A stretch of 64,000 nucleotides of DNA from Sipunculus nudus (Eukaryota > Annelida > Sipuncula > Golfingiida > Sipunculidae), in assembly GCA_026874595.1 (NCBI GenBank), contig CM049313.1, forward strand, positions 23,992,008-24,056,007. Direction: 5' to 3'. Each line of letters begins with the position of its first letter. The first letter of the stretch is position 1. A program made the translations under genes and the position numbers. The notes beneath the pieces were generated by a model. That model had not been told where the DNA came from and did not search any database. It was given only the letters and a program-made list of their open reading frames with translations. Of the stretch, positions 10,816 to 22,481 are shown piece after piece.

Positions 10816-12529
10816 CAAAGAGAGGAATATCTATATTTACTCATGATTAAACCGGTTCCAAAAAGTGAAATAAAGAAAAAACGGATAAAATGTAAGCACC
10901 TAGAAACAAGTGTTTCTTATGTTTTACAAGCATGGTAAATGTGAAATCAATTAACTTGTATTTACATTCTCAAATGACCAGTGACAATGCAATTAATCCA
11001 CAATGTACTCGTTTGTTGATTATGCAATTGCATTTTCGATGTCAGAATATAAATAATATGATGTTGATTTGGCAGACACCGTGACAAGTCAGTCGGAATC
11101 CAGCTGCCGAGAATATGGTCAGTGCGGATATAATCTTCTCACTCAAGTGGTGCAGCGAAAATATAATCTCTCATACGTTCTCCGGACAATCACACACATT
11201 CATATATTGTCTTTTCGTCTGTCCATAAACATACAGACACATATAAACAAAAACAAACTTTAAAAAAAATCAACAAAACGATGAAGTCGTACAAACACAA
11301 ATAATACAAAAATGTCGTATTATACAATAATTAAGATATAAGAAGTACATGAAAATGTTGTATTCCTTCTCATCAAGGTCCAGACTGATTTACAATGAAA
11401 TTCTGAAATCTTGTATACATGTTACATATTTCAAAATATTATATACACATATGTGCATGTTTCTATATCCTACTGCAACTTTGTGTGCTTCGTGCAAGTG
11501 TTTCTAAATTCTGTTCCAAAAATTATTTTATAAATTTCAGATAGCCGAACAAAAAATATCATTACAGTTTATATTATTGTTTAAAAAGTACTATTTAAAT
11601 TACCTACTGCAGAGCCAAGTTTTATTTATGCACTGCATGCTGAACACACACATTCATATATCATGCTGAACAAAACCATTTTCGTGTTTTTGGTATTTTT
11701 TTTTTTTTTGTAGTTTTGTTCAAGTCATATAAAACCAGTTAAAAAAAACCCATCACATTGTATTTAACTGTCAAAAACTGTCGTCCGCTAAACCTCATAA
11801 ACAAGCAGTTCCAATCTGTCAAATTTCGATTTTCGTATTATCTTTAAAATATATTTTTTGGGAAACAACTGAAGTTACTAACTTTCCTTACCATTTCTAG
11901 GAAAATGAATGTTATTACAAGCTGATTAACAATGATAACATTTTAGATTTAAGCAATTTCTTGTGCCCACCTCGGTTTGTACATTTAAACTTATTATTGG
12001 TGCACTTTGTTGATCGTGCAGATTACCAGTCAACATACTGTACTTGTTTAGGATCTTTAAATCATAAGTAGCCTTTAAAATCCATCCCAGGATAAGGATA
12101 TATATATATTTATAAATTCTAAAAGAAAATATTGTCAGAGAAACCAATACGACTTCATCCAGCGTGGCCTGGATCCTGGTGACTTCCCGTTGCTCCTGGC
12201 CCACGAATCGTCGCAAATTCAATAGGAGATGGAGATGAGGGGATAACTCGTAATTGATATATTACAAGAGACTATATTCACTGCGTGTAACATACAGCCG
12301 ATGCTTGAGCTATGAGGTCCGATACATTTCTTGTTCATGTTTTTTTCATCGTATTTCGTTTATATTGTTGATATTATATGAATCTGATGTCTGTCAACTT
12401 CGACACCGTAAATGTGGAAAACAATCAGGTTATAACATTTAGGTAAATGATAAAAATAAGGTTTATTGGAATATATTAACCTAGTTATCTCTTCTTGTTG
12501 TCCTGCCTTTGTCCATCGTTTCCAGGTAA
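10816..12529. other. No gene supported
   Basis: AT-rich. A minus-strand open piece at about 12100-12220 (NLRRFVGQEQREVTRIQ) looks protein-like, but I could not place it and its borders are unclear. Confidence 0.4.
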
Positions 12530-12720
12530 GTTGTGCTCCATGCTCTCTGACGGCATACACCAGTCCAACAGCAATCGCATGAGACAACTGCATCTGGTTT
12601 AGCACCAATGAATGTATATTTCTGGTTGACAAACAATCCAAACTGTGACAATGGACAGTTATCCAAAGATGAGCAACCGTGCGATCACACAAAGAGCAGC
12701 GCAATAGGTGAGCAACCTTC
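12530..12720 (-). pseudogene. Second YqaJ-type nuclease fragment
   Basis: The minus frame reads SQFGLFVNQKYTFIGAKPDAVVSCDCC near 12580-12660. In YqaJ-family proteins this region carries the G-A-S-P-D-G motif with the active-site Asp and a C-x-C-C cluster, followed by an E-x-K. Here the Asp is present, but the E-x-K is replaced by unrelated residues after a likely frameshift. It belongs to the same broad family as the copy at 2440-3170 but is read on the other strand and covers a different part. Confidence 0.6.
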
Positions 12721-12829
12721 CATTGACCCCACTCATAGAGTAGAGCCCGATACCGGCCTCAAACAGTACATTGAAAAGAATATATGAGAGTCCACGCAAG
12801 AGATTATTCAAGCATTCAATAAATTTGAG

Positions 12830-13140
12830 CATGCAGAGATTGGAAGGACGATTAATTAAGGTGGAAAACCAAATTAAAGAGATAGAAAAAAAAATGTTAC
12901 AGACAAAAAGTTAGAGGACACATTTAACAGGTTGCAATTTACGCAGGGCACAATAGAAACAAACAAGAGCAAATTAGAGAATATTATTATAGAAAATGCT
13001 GCTTTGAAAAAAAAAAGGTTGAAAACCTGGTTCAACAAAATACCAACTTGACCGAAAAAATAAAGGAAATGGAACAAGGTACAAAGGATAAAATTAATGA
13101 AATGGAGAGACACTCTAGGGAATACAATGTGAGAGTTTCA
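12830..13140 (+). pseudogene. LINE ORF1-like coiled-coil fragment
   Basis: Three frames in succession give a heptad-rich helix: LEGRLIKVENQIKEIEKKM, then a DTFNRLQ...ENAALKK segment, then KVENLVQQNTNLTEKIKEME. They end in a short M-E-R-H-S-R-E-Y-N-V-R-V block near 13100-13135. In L1-like ORF1 proteins a coiled coil followed by such an R-R/E-x-N-x-R motif precedes the RNA-binding domain. Two one-base frameshifts (about 12908 and in the A run near 13010) break it. No RNA-binding domain follows. Confidence 0.55.
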
Positions 13141-13149
13141 AAGAAAATC

Positions 13150-14930
13150 AAATCAAATCAAATGTAACAACATTGGCTCTGAACACTGTTCGCTGGGCTG
13201 GTATGCGGTTTTTTAACGCATACATGGCTACGATAAAATAGTCCTAATGTCATAAGAGGTCGATGTGGGAACAATGTGGGAGCAGGATTTCGTCCTATTA
13301 TTTAATAAGAGTAACTCTACACGTGCTGGTATATGATAACTGTCTGGTCTCACATAGTAAGAATCGGCTGTTTTCGGAGGAGATGACGCACAGGGTGACA
13401 CAGGCGGTTGGACAGATTATTGGAATTTACCTGGGGCAGACTCTTGTGACGGTCCATCCCCCTTGCCTCTACAAAAAGATCCCATACGCCCTCCTACAGC
13501 CACATTTTCGATGACAACCGACGGGCCCTTTCGGATATCATAATATAGCAGTCAGCCCCTTCCTCGTCTTTTTCAGCATGCAGATTCAACAGATATGATC
13601 TGATACGTTCTATGGACTCACGTCTTGCCTCGCTCCGTTTGCTTTAGCTCTGCCAGCATATCCTAATACTATTCGGTGCATGGTTCTGGTCTGCCTCTCT
13701 TTTTCCTCCTGTCCTTTGAGGCAGATGTGCCAGGAGGATGAGTTCCGTTGCTGCCTTACACCTTATCTAGTGTTGTTCCGGACACATTTAGATGATCGGG
13801 AGGTATACTAAAACAACAAAATGGCATGGTATGGCGTAGAGTTTGCTACCACAAGGGCGGTTTTGGACAAAGCCATGCAGGTGCTCCATGAATGAAATTA
13901 CGCCAGCCACTGATGAAGGGTTTACCTCTATAACACCAATGCTTCTGAAATACATGTTATCAAGTTCACAATTTACTATTATGTTGAATCCTATAGTACT
14001 TTTGTATTACTTATTCTTAAACTTTATTGACCATGTTGTGTTCGACATATCAAAGCAATTGTTAAGTCTAGAAGTCTATATATAGTACATTTAATTTGCT
14101 CACAAAATTTTATATTGACATTGTCTTATTTGAATTTTTTTTTATTAGGGTACAATCCTTTGTCATATTTTATTCTGTAACTCTAATAAACATGATAAAA
14201 TCATCTAAATAAATTATACCAATTCAGCATTTATTGTTTAAAAGGAATATATTAAATTCGATCCGCACAAAGAGAGCTAATCCTTTAATTCCTCACCCGT
14301 TCATGCTTCTGAGGGGATATGCTTTTGTTGTATCGTGTACGTACTTTTATAACTTTAAATTCCAACATATGTATGTTCCTGTCACATAGGTTACTCAGTG
14401 TTGTAGTGTGTGATTATCATATGCTAACAGTTATGCAATATATACTGACTGATCCATAAGTCATGCAGTTTTCATACTGTACAATTTTGACATATGGTTT
14501 GTTTATAATCTGGCCCCGATTCTTTGAAAATTCATCTAATCATAATCAACATTTCTTAAATTTTAATTATCAACCCTTGCAGGTGTAAACAAGACTATAA
14601 TGAAGAAAAGGAACATGAGGAAATATATCATATTTTGCTTTCACATTATTTACTGTCTGTATATGGCATTGATTACTTGACAGTTTTCAGCTGGCATGCA
14701 CATGAATATGTCTTTTAGAATTATTTGAGAAGTGAAACTTTTGAAAAATATGACAGGTGACTTATGATGGCAGGCATGGCTTTATAATATACCATAAAAT
14801 ACCTACTCTTTAAGGATGAAAGGTTAAGATTAATGGTCTTTTACAATTTTAATTGACAGGTATTCATTTAGCAAATAATAAGTTTACATGTTCACACTGA
14901 CCACATGACTCTTCATGTTCATGGCCGCAG
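13150..14930. other. No gene supported
   Basis: 13250-13800 is less AT-rich and shows several medium frames but no motif I recognise. 14100-14900 is AT-rich and empty. Confidence 0.4.
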
Positions 14931-14934
14931 ACCT

Positions 14935-15249
14935 GGAGTGCACCACATGGTTAGGAACACAGGGTGCAAACTGATCTCTAAAGCGAGGTATATACACCGT
15001 TAAAACACGCTGCACCAAAGCCATCATCCTGTACCTCTGGTGGGAAAGATCTGCCTTACTTGGAAGAAGTATCTGTAGGGGAAGGGATGTTGCTGCAACA
15101 CATTCTTGTTTCGGTTCCAGGTCTCGGAAGGAAACTGTTTCTCACCTCATAGGCCATCGCCAACATGATCATCCGGTTACCATTTCCTTGATTTTGTCGG
15201 GCATGCATTGCTTTTTAGACATTGTCCCAGCAGAGAGCATATCCAGAGT
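14935..15249 (-). pseudogene. DUF6589-like gene, downstream exon (decayed)
   Basis: A minus-strand acceptor (CATTTCAG) ends at 15250. After it, two frames together give S-G-Y-A-L-C-W-D-N-V, a H-A-R-Q-N-Q-G-N-G-N-R-M block, SFRDLEPKQECVAATSLPLQ and QRVLTVYIPRFRDQFAPCVP. This order (WDN-x-x-K/ARQ, a long linker, then a helix preceding H-x-x-P-F) is what I recall for DUF6589 proteins, a family spread in invertebrate and fungal genomes, often near transposons. Stops and one frameshift make it non-functional. Function is unknown. Confidence 0.5.
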
Positions 15250-16954
15250 CTGAAATGGTGTGAAATTGATATTTAATTAGACACCACAGTGCATGGCTCT
15301 ATGAATCAATTTCTTCAGACCACTTAGTGCTCATTTTACTTGAATATGTTACACATGAAGAATAAATACATACACTTTAACAAGTATACAGATGTGCCGG
15401 AATGATTGAAAGCTGAGGTAATTACCGTAATTCCATTCAACACACCTGTAGAATACAAGTCAAAGGCCCCTCATGATATAGCCACCAAGGGTGACTATAA
15501 AATGTTAGATAAATCTGAGAGTACATTTTATAGTCACCACCCCATGTATGCACTTGGGTGGGATTCTAATCTAATCTCTGTATGATCTTGGTCTATAAAA
15601 GGGAGAAAACCCCTCATTAACTCGAGTATCTCATTTTTTAAAGACAAAATTCTGTTATGATAAGGTAATTGCATAAATAGCATGCTTAATTAAGTCTATA
15701 ACTCTTACAAAACTGGACCAGTACTAAAAATATTGTCGCTGCTACATATACATTAAAACTGCTTCTGTCATGGCGGTTATGAGCAGAACGACCTGTGTTT
15801 TCTTAGACCAAAATACACAATAACTAAAGTAAAATGCACTTACAGTTGCCAATATGTTGCAGTTGTATTGAAAATAAGATACTTTTGTCAGAGTGAAGAA
15901 GTTTTAATTTCACCCCATCCGTGAAACTGGAAATAAAACAGTCTTTTTCCGGAAAATACGATCGTATCGTGGTCAAATACCACTTATCTCTATATTTGGG
16001 GAGGCGACGAAACAGTCGTCCGTTAACGGTGCAAGACGTTTCGTCGCTGCAGGCGGCTACTCATGATAGAAACAATTTTCATTTGACATATTTTTGACAG
16101 TTCTTTCTAGACATGCAGATATTAACAGTCTTCTTGGCAATGAAAAAATAGCAATGTCAGCAAAGATTCATAACCATAAAATGCAGATCTGTTTGATGCA
16201 AAGTAACAATTTTTTCAGGAACTGACAAAGGCCATATGGTGACATATCAACATGAGCTGTTCAGCAATGAATGCATTTATCATTAGACACTTGTGTTCAA
16301 AAAATACATTCTATTCATTATGAAAAGGGAGTAAATCCTCAAATTTAACATACACTTTAAAAATCATGCAGGACAAAATTAATGCATCCTGATCTTAATT
16401 AAGAGTTTCATGGAATTTTGTGTAAACAGTGTTTTGTTGAGTTTATTTAGATATCAACCAATATTTGAGATGCTTGCTTTCTGTCACACATTCATCTTCA
16501 TCCTCACAAGCTGATAAAGGCCTTACGCCCAAATCAAAGTCATTTGTTGCGTCTTAGAAACTAGGGTTTTTCCTTCTGGGAACCTTTCAGTGAATCCTGT
16601 TAAACATAAAATTTCCGTTATGCTATATATATAAAAAACACACTTAACCCCCCCCCCCCCCCCCCGACAGCACACACACACCATTTGCCATTCATTAAAG
16701 GTATACACACGATATTATACCCTTTTTACTAAGGAATCACATGTAAAAAGCCATCAAGTTTACTTGTATAAATACACAAAACTTAAACTGATTCTTGCAA
16801 GTTATCAAATTTATACAACTTGACCAACCTACAGGTGAAAAGAACTTTAAAGAACAGATTTAAAATGTCAGCATTTTTTATGTATATATAATAACCACAT
16901 AAAAATTGTAGCCTTTCGATATTATATATAGAAAGGGGATCAAGACACCTCTAC
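15250..16954. other. Intron-like sequence of the DUF6589-like remnant
   Basis: No coding motif. It contains a short perfect inverted pair GCGACGAAAC (16004-16013) / GTTTCGTCGC (16038-16047) and a C18 run at 16648-16665. Confidence 0.4.
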
Positions 16955-17072
16955 CTCTATTTTCAGCTTCTAGTGCCCTGTCTCCCTTCATTCTTTTGAC
17001 ACACTGTGTCAACAAGTTTTCTGGTGGAAGGCAGGCTCCTGCACCATTCAGGTGGTTGAAGGCACGGATGGT
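16955..17072 (-). pseudogene. DUF6589-like gene, middle exon (clean 118-bp exon)
   Basis: Minus-strand sequence between TTGTAG (acceptor) and GTAGAG (donor) is open in one frame: TIRAFNHLNGAGACLPPENL then LTQCVKRMKGDRALEAENR. The composition is clearly protein-like, and both borders obey AG/GT. It lies between two other pieces of the same gene on the same strand, which is why I link it to them. It has no stop, so this exon could still be functional, but its neighbours are broken. Confidence 0.5.
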
Positions 17073-17549
17073 CTACAATATAATAAAATCCCTTTATTGC
17101 CCAAGTAAAGCAAGGAAATATCACAATGTTTCAGCAGAAATTATTTAACACTTAAAGTAAAAAAAATAACATATCAAGAATATGGAAGTATCCTGTATTA
17201 AAAAGAAAGCTAAAAGGTTTGAGGTGACTGATATAACTGATAACATTTCATACAGCTGTCAGGCATAATTGTTCTCCACAATAAATTAAAATATGCCTGT
17301 ACAAAACAAAACAAAAACAGATTGTTAGCTATAGGAATGAAGAGCAATCCTTCCGACCTGAATTTTCCACACCTGGAAAACCACCAGCCCCATGAAAAAT
17401 GGTTATAAACTGATATCACCAGGATATGTCTCTCACTAAAAAATCACAGAAACTTGCAACATTTTACAGAAAAATTGTTTATATCCAATACAACTTTAGC
17501 ACACCATGCTAGAATTTTCTAAAAAAAAAAAAAAGAAGACCATCACTAC

Positions 17550-17930
17550 CTTATTCCCACAGCCACTGTGCCACAGCTGGAGGCTGGTGATGGCTTGGAT
17601 CTCTTCAATTTCTCAGGAATACCAGGTGGCATATCATGCTGCCAACATGGCAATCGGCCGGTATGGCATTTCTTGTTTTCTTGAGTAAGCCAGTCAGGAG
17701 GTTGAGGAAGAAGGGCACGCTGGCTCGGGTCTCCTCCAGGATGATGGACCAATTAAAACTCTCCAATTTCTTCAGGGAGAAAGAAGTCGAGGTAGTCTTC
17801 TCTTAGACTGGTACCCTGCTTTATTAAGGCCCTCAAGCCAAGCATAGAGACAGGCGTACAACGCCATCTTAAGTACTCCCAGTTGCGACTCCTGACCTAC
17901 CTGTAGACTGGTTCCAACTCCAGTTTGCAC
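17550..17930 (-). pseudogene. DUF6589-like gene, upstream exon(s) (decayed)
   Basis: On the minus strand an ATG at about 17873 opens MALYACLYAWLEGLNKAGYQ. Other frames then give LREDYLDFFLPEEIGEF and ILEETRASVPFFLNLLTGLL, then DCHVGSMICHLVFLRN. The alternation of frames marks at least two indels. A donor-like AAG/GTAGTG sits at 17550. The sense strand and order fit the exons at 16955-17072 and 14935-15249. Function is unknown. Confidence 0.45.
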
Positions 17931-18345
17931 GCTCATACCGATTGTCATGGACGTTCACGCGATCCTGGCTGATTATCCGTGAAGATTTCTGATAAAATTA
18001 CTTTCTTTAGTTATTCATAGTTTCCAAATATTGAAAAATGAGTTATTGCACAAAAATTGACTGATGGATGTATAGATGATACGATATACTGAATATTTGA
18101 TACTCCAATCTACATGGCATTGGTTTATTATCAATATCTATTAATCTAATCATAAATGTCACACGAAATGTACAGCAAACTTTTGACAACTTCTCTGAGC
18201 AAACGAAATGCTTATTTTTCTCATATATAAATCATACTTGAGTTGGAACCAGTCTGCCGGGAGTCCTGAAGATGGCGTTGTACGCCCGTCTCTATGATTG
18301 GCCATAATAGAGCGGGGTACCAGTCTAGTCTTCTCTCCCTTAGGA
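17790..18345. repeat. Inverted repeat, arms of about 100-130 bp
   Basis: 17790-17920 and 18240-18345 are inverted copies: both contain TTGGAACCAGTCT, ATGGCGTTGTACGCC-GTCTCTATG and GGGGTACCAGTCTA-type blocks in opposite orientation. The left arm includes the apparent start region of the DUF6589-like remnant. It is either an inverted duplication of that gene's 5' end or element ends. Confidence 0.7.
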
Positions 18346-20160
18346 ATCCTCGGATTTCCCCATCACATCTTTTACGCACCCAGTCCACTGCTACCCTTTG
18401 GCTGGCAGAACTACGTTTCAGAAGGGCTAGTGTTGCCAAGGAACACTTCCTCTCATTGATTGTACTCTGTACGTGGGTGAGAAACTTCTGGGCCTATGAA
18501 ATACATCATATGACAATTGGTTACCCAAAGATGAGCACATACGAATCTTTGTGAATTAATGTTAGTATATTAGGCAATGTGGAGTTCCCGGCAGGCTCAA
18601 TGTTCATATGAAACCAACCCTTGCTATAAAATAATTAACCAGATCAGATGTAAAGACAGTGTAAGTGATCCGGTTAAACTGCAAGATAATTGTAGGATAC
18701 ATTTAAGTAAATTTACAATTTATAACCCCTTATTCACAGTTGACAAGATTGGACTATTAAACATAAAATTTAGGGAGGGATAAGATACTATTTAACAACC
18801 CATGTTAAGAATAACTATATATACACAAAGACATACTCGTAAACATATATGAGGTAATGTCATGCTTCCCATGTAGCCTGCTTGATATAAAATTTCAATA
18901 TATATTATATAAATGTGTGTGTTTTCTGTATTTGTGATATTATAACAAGATAGGCTACATAAATTAGAGACACGTACTCTTTTTAAGTATTTTAAAGATT
19001 AGGGGTTGCATTACATAAACATCACATTCATCTGAAGTTATAATTTTCATTATAAATGGCTTGCCATATTTCAAATCATTGGGAACATTTAAACTGTGTA
19101 TGGTTGAGTGTGTATTATTTTTTATGTATTTTTTGTTGTTGAAAATATACTGTCACTAGTTACAGCGCTTGCTCCTGGTGAAATTCCGATGAATTTTCTC
19201 TTGGGCTCTTCACCTTCAAAACTTGGCCAAACATGACAAACAGCCTGTGCAAATGTTATGTTTTTCATCACTTTTCTGGACCCTCTGGCTCTCTGTACCT
19301 ATCATACACATACAATAAAAAACAGTTATCCCATTTTTTACTTAACTTGACAGGGGTTTCCTGTTATAACTTCTTTTTCTTTGAATAAGACTTTTTACAA
19401 TTCACGCAACACGACATTTTGATGGGACTCAACCAATCACAGATCAGTTAATAAATATAATCACAATTAAAAATAAAAATATCTGATTATCAGTTGTATG
19501 AATAACCATATTGTTGTGGAAACTTTACGGCTGATATAGTCAGCACAATCAAACAAGACGAACAATCGGGTGTTAAAATATATTTGATTACACAAACAGA
19601 ACATTTAATTACAAAAAGTAAAACCAAATTAATCATAAACATGGACATCCGCTGTGTTCCGTGTCTCGCCGGTACACGAGCGTTTCTTGTGAATCACCGG
19701 CGGATGTTTATACCGGATGTAGGGCCGCTTAACAAGTGCACAAAAATAAATGGACCAATAGGAAGACAACTTTGTATAAGTGACTGACCAATAAGAAACC
19801 TGTTTGCTCTTAAGCATGGCAGGCCGGAGATGGTTACAAAAACGAACTGGTATCCCTCGACAGATTAGCCCACATCTGGCTTACGACTGCGTGGCAAGTA
19901 TCGTGTACTGTCCACATGTTAGAAATTACCCATAGAACAAATAAAATGTGTCATATGCACCCGCTGTTCAAGTATACATTGCAATTATAGGTTGCGCAAT
20001 ATTTGTTTGTGCCACACAATAATCTGAACTCCGTTTTAGATAGACTTTTTTTCAAGACTGATGTGACTTGTCCATCAGTCTTGGTCTAGACTACTGTAAG
20101 CCGTATCAGTTGCTCGCCCTCAGAATCGTCTTCTTTGTACAGTCCTAACAGCTCAGCATA
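18346..20160. other. No gene supported
   Basis: AT-rich. Only a perfect 11-bp hairpin, CAAGACTGATG (20053-20063) with CATCAGTCTTG (20073-20083), stands out. Confidence 0.45.
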
Positions 20161-20169
20161 ATGTCTGTT

Positions 20170-20720
20170 CGTCTAACCCAATGACCAAGGATCGACAAGG
20201 AAAGGGATCAGTTCGTCTTGTCGGTAAAAGTAAAATGGAACAAAAGAGCGCACCAAGTCACAAGATCAAGTTGACAAGGCAATGTAAGAAATGTTGGAAG
20301 ATAGAAAGAGGAGACATGAAAACGAGGGAGATGGAGTCTCTTTATGAAATCGTGTTTACTACAGCTAAAACAACTACCGCAAAAGGCTCGCCTGGAAGCC
20401 AGAATGGAGATCCTGAATGTTATATACAGGAAACAGTTTGCTATGGATGTACAGGAACATGGCAGTACATTTCAATGCCATAGTTACAATCAAAGCACCA
20501 ACAACAACATTGCCCAGGGTCCAAACGATAGTATTTTTCAAGGCAGTTCATACCAGTGCACCAGTGGCGCTAGCAACTACGGGCGAGCTTTGTCACCTCC
20601 GCTTACAACACTTTATTTGAGCAACGACACTCACCAGATAGTATTATCAGGCATCGCTCTTTTCAGTACCAGACAAGCAGACAGTAAACTACAGCATGCT
20701 GCTTGTAATGATCACTGAGA
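20170..20720 (+). pseudogene. MADF/BESS-like protein remnant
   Basis: Near 20335-20430 one frame gives S-L-F-M-K-S-C-L-L-Q-L-K-Q-L-P then ARLEARMEILNVIYRKQF. This is the pattern of a BESS motif (FL-S-L-P-x-L-x-x-L-P followed by a basic helix). A Gln/Ser/Asn-rich tail of about 80 residues follows to a stop at 20718. The frame upstream (from about 20180) is Lys/Gly/Ser-rich, like the linker between MADF and BESS domains, but lies in a different phase, so at least one indel is present. These proteins accompany PIF/Harbinger transposons or act as DNA-binding regulators. Confidence 0.4.
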
Positions 20721-22016
20721 TACTGCGCGTGATCAGCCTCTTTCCTTCTGGTGTACCGTTCCAATTAAAGTGTTTATGTGAGTCTGTATATGGAGTTATT
20801 TATATATACATATGTATTTGTGTATCGCGTGAAATATGAGCAGTTAAGCACAGACTGTGATTCTAGAACCGAGTCAGAAGAGAGGAAATGTATTAGAACA
20901 GAGCTGAGTTTTTACGTTTTCGCGAATGATTATTATTAACTGCAATCAACCTAAGAAGGAAGTATTTTGCAAAACAAAACATCATTTAGGTTTCATATTT
21001 AACTAAATATTGGGGCCCCTGGCTTAAGCCCAGTCAGAAACCCCCTCAAATCCGCCTCTGCTGTTGTTAACCGCTTCCGATTTCTGCGTTGCCCTCAGAG
21101 CGTCCATCAGAGGGGGGGGGGGGGGGGGGGGGGTTTAGTGCTGATTTGTGTTCTCCAAAGGCTCATAAATCTGAATCCGCTGGGTGCCAGTTTCTTACCC
21201 TTGGGCAATTTTTTATAACTGCACAAATTCAAAATGGCATCCAGCGCTCATTTTTAAATCAAATTACATTTATGTGAATTACAATATAGTTTTAGCAAAT
21301 TATCTCCTTGACATAACATTTTTTTCACAGTACTAATTACATGCCACGATGCAACAATAATACAATAATAATAAAAAATGACCAACGAAATTGCTGTCAT
21401 TTCTCGAAATAACGTTATTAGAAATACGCCGTAGGTTAAACCATGGAGTGATAGTTGGTGATTTGTTGTTTGGCTCTTGTTGGTTGCATTTAAGCATGTG
21501 TACCAAAGTAATATATATCCATGAACATTTTATATGACATCTGTAGATTGCATTATAATAACAATAATAATAATTATACGTGTTTACTTATAGCACCAAA
21601 ATCTCTGGGTAGTTAGTGATAGCATATACTATATATTTTTGGTGAATCTGTGTTTGTTTTAAAATTTCACATAAATAAGTAAAACATCTTAAATCAACAA
21701 AATCTTGTTATGGTTCACATGAGAGAAAGAAAACTATGAGTTATCCATTCTCATTATATCATATATCGTTTATTTTTTCATCTGATTTTTTATTTCCAAC
21801 CAATTATTTTATTCATCAGTATAGAAGTTTTCACTGGAAAAATAGTTGTTTGATGTGTTTTATAAGGGATGCATTTTTATTCAATCTGTCTCATATACAT
21901 GTGACTTTTGGTTGAAATATAATGTTACCCATGGAAAATATGTATGGAAGCTTGAGTGAAAATAAAGAAAATATATTATTTTACATCAAACTAAGTTTCT
22001 TCTGCATGCTATTTAT
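20721..22016. other. No gene supported; G22 run
   Basis: A pure G run occupies 21112-21133, near sequence resembling repeat boundaries. The rest is AT-rich and empty. Confidence 0.5.
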
Positions 22017-22473
22017 CAGCTATGTAGGACTCGAGTCCGGACTTTGACTCGAGTTTCCTGGACTCTGATTTTTACTCGGAATCGGAGGTCAGGACTCCAG
22101 ATGTCAAGCCGGGTCCATTTTGAGTCCAAGGAAAAAAGGCTGTAGCCAGCGACGTTCAGATGGGCGAACCCTCTCATTTATAGAGAATATAGACTGTATA
22201 TAAGAAGCTTTATCCTTACCTCGGGAGCTGAATGTGTTTTAACATCAATGCAAAGGCATGTGTAAACTGTAACAGAAAGACGTCATGATAATCTCGTACG
22301 TCCAATTTAGTGTGTTTGAAATACATATAATTTACTGGCCTCGGACTTGAGCTCTAAAAGACTCGGACTCAAAGATGGTGGACTTGGACTCGAGCCTAAA
22401 GGACTCGGACGTCGATACCTTGGACTCGGACTTTCACTTGGACTCGGTTTGTGTAGACTCGACTACAACACTG
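22017..22473. mobile_element. hAT-type non-autonomous element (MITE), 457 bp
   Basis: The left end CAGCTATGTAGGACTCGAGTCC and the reverse complement of the right end (CAGTGTTGTAGTCGAGTC) match, with CAG...CTG termini as in hAT elements. The flanks CTATTTAT (22009-22016) and CTTTTGAT (22474-22481) agree at 6 of 8 positions, as expected for an old 8-bp target duplication. The interior is rich in GACTCGGACTC-like words on both halves. No coding capacity, so a transposase would have to act in trans. Confidence 0.7.
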
Positions 22474-22481
22474 CTTTTGAT

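Noticed and set aside
13263-13514. 83-codon plus-strand frame
   Set aside because: Looked protein-like, but no family motif or splice support was found.
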